Below are positions 6,257-8,648 of a DNA stretch of 8,648 nucleotides, in pieces. Position numbers and translations under genes: made by a program. The notes under the pieces were generated by a model. The model saw only the letters and a program-made list of their open reading frames with translations, did no database searches and had not been told where the DNA came from. Numbering within the stretch: the first letter of the stretch is position 1; the number at the start of each line of letters is the position of its first letter. The stretch is from assembly GCA_964561925.1 (NCBI GenBank), contig CAZLRW010000142.1, positions 1-8,648 on the forward strand. The letters run 5' to 3'. This stretch comes from SZUA-430 sp964561925 (GTDB lineage Bacteria; Pseudomonadota; Alphaproteobacteria; Micropepsales; Micropepsaceae).

Positions 6257-7654
6257 CTAACAATTGGCTGGCGCTCCGTAGGCTGCGCACAGCCGCGCTT
6301 GCTCTTGCTGCACCGATTGGAACAGCCCGAACAAAGCGGAGTCGGGATCGTATCTGCGATGGCGGTCTTTGAGGCTCGCGGGCACGCCGAAGTAATAGGT
6401 CAGCCCGCCCATGATGCTGTGGTAGTCGTCCTCGCCGAAGACACCTTGCACGTTGAACGCAAGGCCCGGCAACGCCGCAAAGCCCGGCTGCCACTCGGCC
6501 GATGCGCGGCCGAAATAGCGCTCGTCCTCGAACATGCCGCCGCCTTGGACGTAGAAATTGTTCGTCACATACCAGCGCAGGTCGATCGACCCGAACGCGC
6601 CGTCACCGATCGAGCTTGAGAACTGATAGCCGGCCGTCGCCATGATCGTGAGCGCCGAGAGGTAGAATTCGCCCTCCATGCCCGCGCGCGCCACGTCGAC
6701 GTTGAAGTCGCTGGCTTCCGCATAGCCGCCGAACACGCCGATCAGATAGCTGTCCGGGTCGCGCATGAAGAGATGGCCGGCCGCACCCATGACGTCGTGC
6801 CCGCCGATGGCGCCCGCGCCGGCCTCGGCCACGAAGCCGAACTGCTCGCCCAGCGGCGCCGTGAACTGACCCTGCACGTTCCAGCTATAATCGTCGAGAA
6901 CCTCGCCGAACTGGCCGCTGACTTTGAGGTTCGGCTCGGCGACCGCGGGATCGTCCGCGCGCGCTGCCGATGCGCCGAAGCCGAACAGGGCCGCGACCGT
7001 GACCGGTTTCCAATAGCGCTTCACCGCGCGAAGAAGCCGCGCGTTCCACCGCATGACCGAACGTTGATCGACGGGAACGAGGCTTGCGGCCGGAAGACCG
7101 AAACCGACGCGAACCGCAGGGCAGTCCGTCGTCTCTTGCCCGAACGCCTGCGCGACCGCGCCGAGCACCGCCCGCTCGATGGCCGCCAGCTCCGAGACTT
7201 TGACCTTGTCGCCGACGACGACGCGCGAAGGTTCCAGCGCGACGTAATAGGTGCGCAGCCGCGGCGCATAGAAGAGGCCGCGAATCCTGTCGCTGAGCGC
7301 CGTGCGCACCGCGTGGCTGGCTTCGACCAAGGCCTTCGCACGGCTAAGCGCGTTTGTCGGATCGTAGACGATCTTCACGCCCGCGAACTTGCCGACCAGA
7401 CGCTCCAGACTCTTCGGTGACAGAAGGCTCGACACGGCGTGGAAGCGGACCTTCGCCCCGGCGATGCCGATGCCGGCAAGCGCGTTCGCGACGTTTTGCT
7501 TCAACTCCCGCTGACCGCGCGCCGCCGAAGCATGGACCACGAGCTCGCGCTTCGTTTTGGTCTCGCTCCACACGGCCGCGAAAATCGGACCGGCAATAGA
7601 TCTCAGTACCTCCGCGACCTGAGTATCGGTCGCGGCGCTTCCCAACGTGGCCAT
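6257..7654 (-). CDS. Unrecognised protein: N-terminal alpha/beta domain, internal signal peptide, outer-membrane beta-barrel-like domain (paralogue 2)
   Basis: A 465-residue paralogue of the 462-aa neighbour, alike along its whole length; shared stretches include SLERLV, GLFYAPRLRT, DCPAVRVGFG, LVPVDQRSV, LFGFGA, EWQPGF and LKDRHRR. The N-terminal domain covers ~1-199, the internal signal peptide about 202-233 (basic RWNARLLRAVKRYWK, hydrophobic PVTVAALFGFG, then ASAARA before DDPA), and the barrel-like domain ~242-423, ending TYYFG. The tail to 465 contains Cys456 and the final Cys465, the only cysteines after the signal segment. The chosen start is ATG 7652-7654; a TTG in the same frame at 7694-7696 would add 14 residues. 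Neither has a strong Shine-Dalgarno, the best nearby being GGGGG. An in-frame ATG at 7052-7054 sits exactly at the beginning of the signal peptide and would give a normal 265-aa exported protein. It has its own terminator and so is probably monocistronic. Function unknown. Confidence 0.85.
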   Translation of the reverse strand: MATLGSAATDTQVAEVLRSIAGPIFAAVWSETKTKRELVVHASAARGQRELKQNVANALAGIGIAGAKVRFHAVSSLLSPKSLERLVGKFAGVKIVYDPTNALSRAKALVEASHAVRTALSDRIRGLFYAPRLRTYYVALEPSRVVVGDKVKVSELAAIERAVLGAVAQAFGQETTDCPAVRVGFGLPAASLVPVDQRSVMRWNARLLRAVKRYWKPVTVAALFGFGASAARADDPAVAEPNLKVSGQFGEVLDDYSWNVQGQFTAPLGEQFGFVAEAGAGAIGGHDVMGAAGHLFMRDPDSYLIGVFGGYAEASDFNVDVARAGMEGEFYLSALTIMATAGYQFSSSIGDGAFGSIDLRWYVTNNFYVQGGGMFEDERYFGRASAEWQPGFAALPGLAFNVQGVFGEDDYHSIMGGLTYYFGVPASLKDRHRRYDPDSALFGLFQSVQQEQARLCAAYGAPANC

Positions 7655-7777
7655 GAAAACCCCCAACTGGTTCTTGAGCCCACCTGCAGCGAACAATACT
7701 GAGCACTCTTGTTTTGGACAGAAGAATCACCGTGTCCCCGAAGCCGATTCCGCCACGAATCAGAGTTTAGGTTATCG

Positions 7778-7818
7778 CTGTGTCGCGCGAAGCACAGTTC
7801 AAGCGTATCCCGACACAG
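7778..7818. repeat. 8-bp perfect inverted repeat
   Basis: CTGTGTCG (7778-7785) and CGACACAG (7811-7818) are perfect reverse complements separated by 25 bp. No T-tract follows. It could be a pair of half-sites for a regulator, or chance in GC-rich DNA. Confidence 0.35.
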
Positions 7819-8009
7819 TCGCTGGTTGAGCATGCGTGGCGGTGCCAATCAGCATGCGGTGACACGATGAACCGGGTGCTCGGGCGCGCACCTGCCGAGA
7901 AATCTCTTATGATGAAAGCGGTTCCGCGTCCCAGCCTCAGGCAATACGTGAACCGGATCGCCGCTCACGGTTCGCGCCCTGGGCGTATCGCGCCTCGGAC
8001 CGCCGCTGG

Positions 8010-8028
8010 AATTTGTGGTCAACAAATT
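8010..8028. promoter_or_regulatory. Candidate operator palindrome upstream of hutU
   Basis: AATTTGT (8010-8016) and ACAAATT (8022-8028) are perfect 7-bp arms around a 5-bp centre, giving a GT-N-AC layout like operators of GntR/HutC-type repressors. It lies just before a TTGACA hexamer (8032-8037) and about 220 bp before the hutU start. The AT-rich arms stand out from the GC-rich surroundings. Binding by HutC is an inference from layout and context only; no hutC gene is visible in the window. Confidence 0.45.
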
Positions 8029-8098
8029 TCCTTGACAACCAGTCGTAACGGCTAGTCCGGGTGATTCGCCCTCTCCGTGCAATCTGCGACCTGCGATG

Positions 8099-8115
8099 AG
8101 TCTCGAAACGAGACT
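8099..8115. repeat. 7-bp perfect hairpin/palindrome in the hutU leader
   Basis: AGTCTCG (8099-8105), AAA, CGAGACT (8109-8115). It could be an operator or an RNA hairpin with a tight triloop. There is no T-tract on the plus strand, so it is not an intrinsic terminator. Confidence 0.4.
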
Positions 8116-8136
8116 AGCGCCGTGCGTGTGGCGTCC

Positions 8137-8200
8137 TTACGGTTGCTTCGCATTACGGTTAAACGGTCTGATTGAGTCGGGCTGAACCCGAGTCAACCGT
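8137..8200. promoter_or_regulatory. TTACGGTT direct repeats with an inverted copy
   Basis: TTACGGTT occurs at 8137-8144 and again at 8153-8160, 16 bp apart. An inverted partial copy, AACCGT, is at 8195-8200. Between the second and inverted copies lies a 10-bp near-perfect hairpin (8172-8181 with 8187-8196, one mismatch, loop 8182-8186). ACGGTT (8155-8160) can also pair with AACCGT to lengthen this stem, leaving a bulge. The group lies 50-110 bp before the hutU start and could be regulator-binding sites or a structured 5' leader. Confidence 0.4.
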
Positions 8201-8246
8201 GATCGCGCTTTGCGATATGAGAGCGCTGAAACGAGGAAGGGTGTTC

Positions 8247-8648
8247 ATGATCGACCGCCGCAAGAACAGCCGCACCGTGAGAAGCCCGCGCGGAACCGAC
8301 ATCACCGCCAAAACCTGGCTGACCGAAGCCCCGCTCCGCATGTTGATGAACAACCTCGACCCCGAGGTGGCGGAGAACCCGGACGAACTCGTGGTTTACG
8401 GCGGCATCGGCCGCGCCGCGCGCGACTGGGCCTCGTTCGACGCGATCGTGAGCGCGCTGCGTAAGCTTGAAGCGGATCAAACGCTGCTCGTGCAATCCGG
8501 CAGGCCGGTCGGCGTTTTCCGTACGCACGCCGACGCGCCGCGCGTGCTGATCGCGAACTCGAACCTCGTGCCGCATTGGGCGAACTGGGCTCACTTCAAC
8601 GAGCTCGATCGCAAGGGCCTGATGATGTACGGCCAGATGACGGCCGGC
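8247..8648 (+). CDS. hutU: Urocanate hydratase (urocanase), 3' truncated by window end
   Basis: The first 134 residues of a protein normally about 555 aa; the gene runs off the window. It converts urocanate to imidazolonepropionate using tightly bound NAD+, the second step of histidine degradation (EC 4.2.1.49), in the cytoplasm. The diagnostic family sequence is continuous: RSPRGTDITAKTWLTEAPLR near the N-terminus, LVVYGGIGRAARDW (the Gly-rich stretch), LLVQSGRPVGVFRTH, PRVLIANSNLVPHWA and ending in GLMMYGQMTAG. The start is set by the strong GAGGAAGG six nt upstream and by the usual HutU N-terminus. It is probably the first gene of a hut operon continuing to the right (hutH and others expected but not visible). 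The palindromes upstream suggest histidine- or urocanate-responsive control. Confidence 0.97.
   Translation, partial: MIDRRKNSRTVRSPRGTDITAKTWLTEAPLRMLMNNLDPEVAENPDELVVYGGIGRAARDWASFDAIVSALRKLEADQTLLVQSGRPVGVFRTHADAPRVLIANSNLVPHWANWAHFNELDRKGLMMYGQMTAG

Larger units (their letters stand above)
7655..8246. promoter_or_regulatory. Divergent intergenic region between paralogue 2 and hutU
   Basis: About 590 bp with no convincing gene. It must contain promoters for the minus-strand paralogue and the plus-strand hutU, unless hutU is driven from elsewhere. Short open frames (for example 7780-8055 plus) have no motifs or ribosome-binding sites. The stretch is unusually rich in short palindromes and direct repeats, listed separately. 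AGCATGCG occurs twice (7829-7836 and 7851-7858, 22 bp apart). A TTGACA hexamer at 8032-8037 resembles a -35 box, but no good -10 lies 16-18 nt downstream. The hutU Shine-Dalgarno GAGGAAGG (8233-8240) is strong and six nt from the ATG. Confidence 0.5.

Noticed and set aside
7829..7858. CRISPR-like or integration-site repeat from the two AGCATGCG copies
   Set aside because: Only two 8-bp copies with a 14-bp gap; too short and too few for an array or att site.
7780..8055. Possible 91-codon gene before hutU
   Set aside because: Starts at GTG with no Shine-Dalgarno, runs across the palindrome at 8010-8028, and its composition is unlike the neighbouring genes.
8032..8058. Sigma-70 promoter from TTGACA at 8032-8037
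   Set aside because: The bases 16-18 nt downstream (GTCCGG) do not resemble a -10 box, so only the hexamer itself is noted.
8127..8150. Sigma-54 promoter (TGGC...TTGC) before hutU
   Set aside because: The GG and GC elements are 13 nt apart rather than the required 10.

Overview
The window is GC-rich bacterial DNA with tightly packed, strongly codon-biased genes. Sec-type signal peptides followed by outer-membrane beta-barrel-like sequence point to a Gram-negative proteobacterium, and the overall character suggests an alphaproteobacterium, though no 16S or other marker confirms this. It carries seven protein genes (two cut by the window edges), two good intrinsic terminators and three gene-poor stretches. 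No rRNA, tRNA, CRISPR array or intact insertion sequence was seen.

Left part (1-2733, plus strand). This is a tight run of three genes: the 3' end of a probably multi-domain glycosyltransferase, a GT-A (family 2) glycosyltransferase that overlaps it by ATGA, and, after a 10-nt gap, purC (SAICAR synthase of purine synthesis). The first two probably build a surface or secreted glycan. purC looks like a housekeeping passenger at the end of the run. A roughly 540-bp stretch with no convincing gene follows (2734-3273).

Middle part (3274-7654, minus strand). Transcription runs right to left through two tandem paralogues (465 and 462 aa) and then a GT-B, UGT/MGT-like glycosyltransferase. The paralogues have an unusual architecture: a soluble alpha/beta domain of about 195 residues, then a textbook Sec signal peptide with an Ala-X-Ala cleavage motif lying inside the protein at about residues 200-230, then an outer-membrane beta-barrel-like domain, then a conserved charged C-terminal tail that holds the only two cysteines of the predicted mature part. 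Each paralogue ends in a GC-rich hairpin terminator with a T-rich tail. The second terminator sits only about 26 nt before the glycosyltransferase start codon. I do not recognise this family, and it is the best candidate here for something undescribed.

Right part (7655-8648). A divergent intergenic region of about 590 bp is rich in small palindromes and direct repeats. It leads to the start of hutU (urocanate hydratase, histidine degradation), which runs off the window. The palindromes are candidate operators or leader structures for the hut genes.
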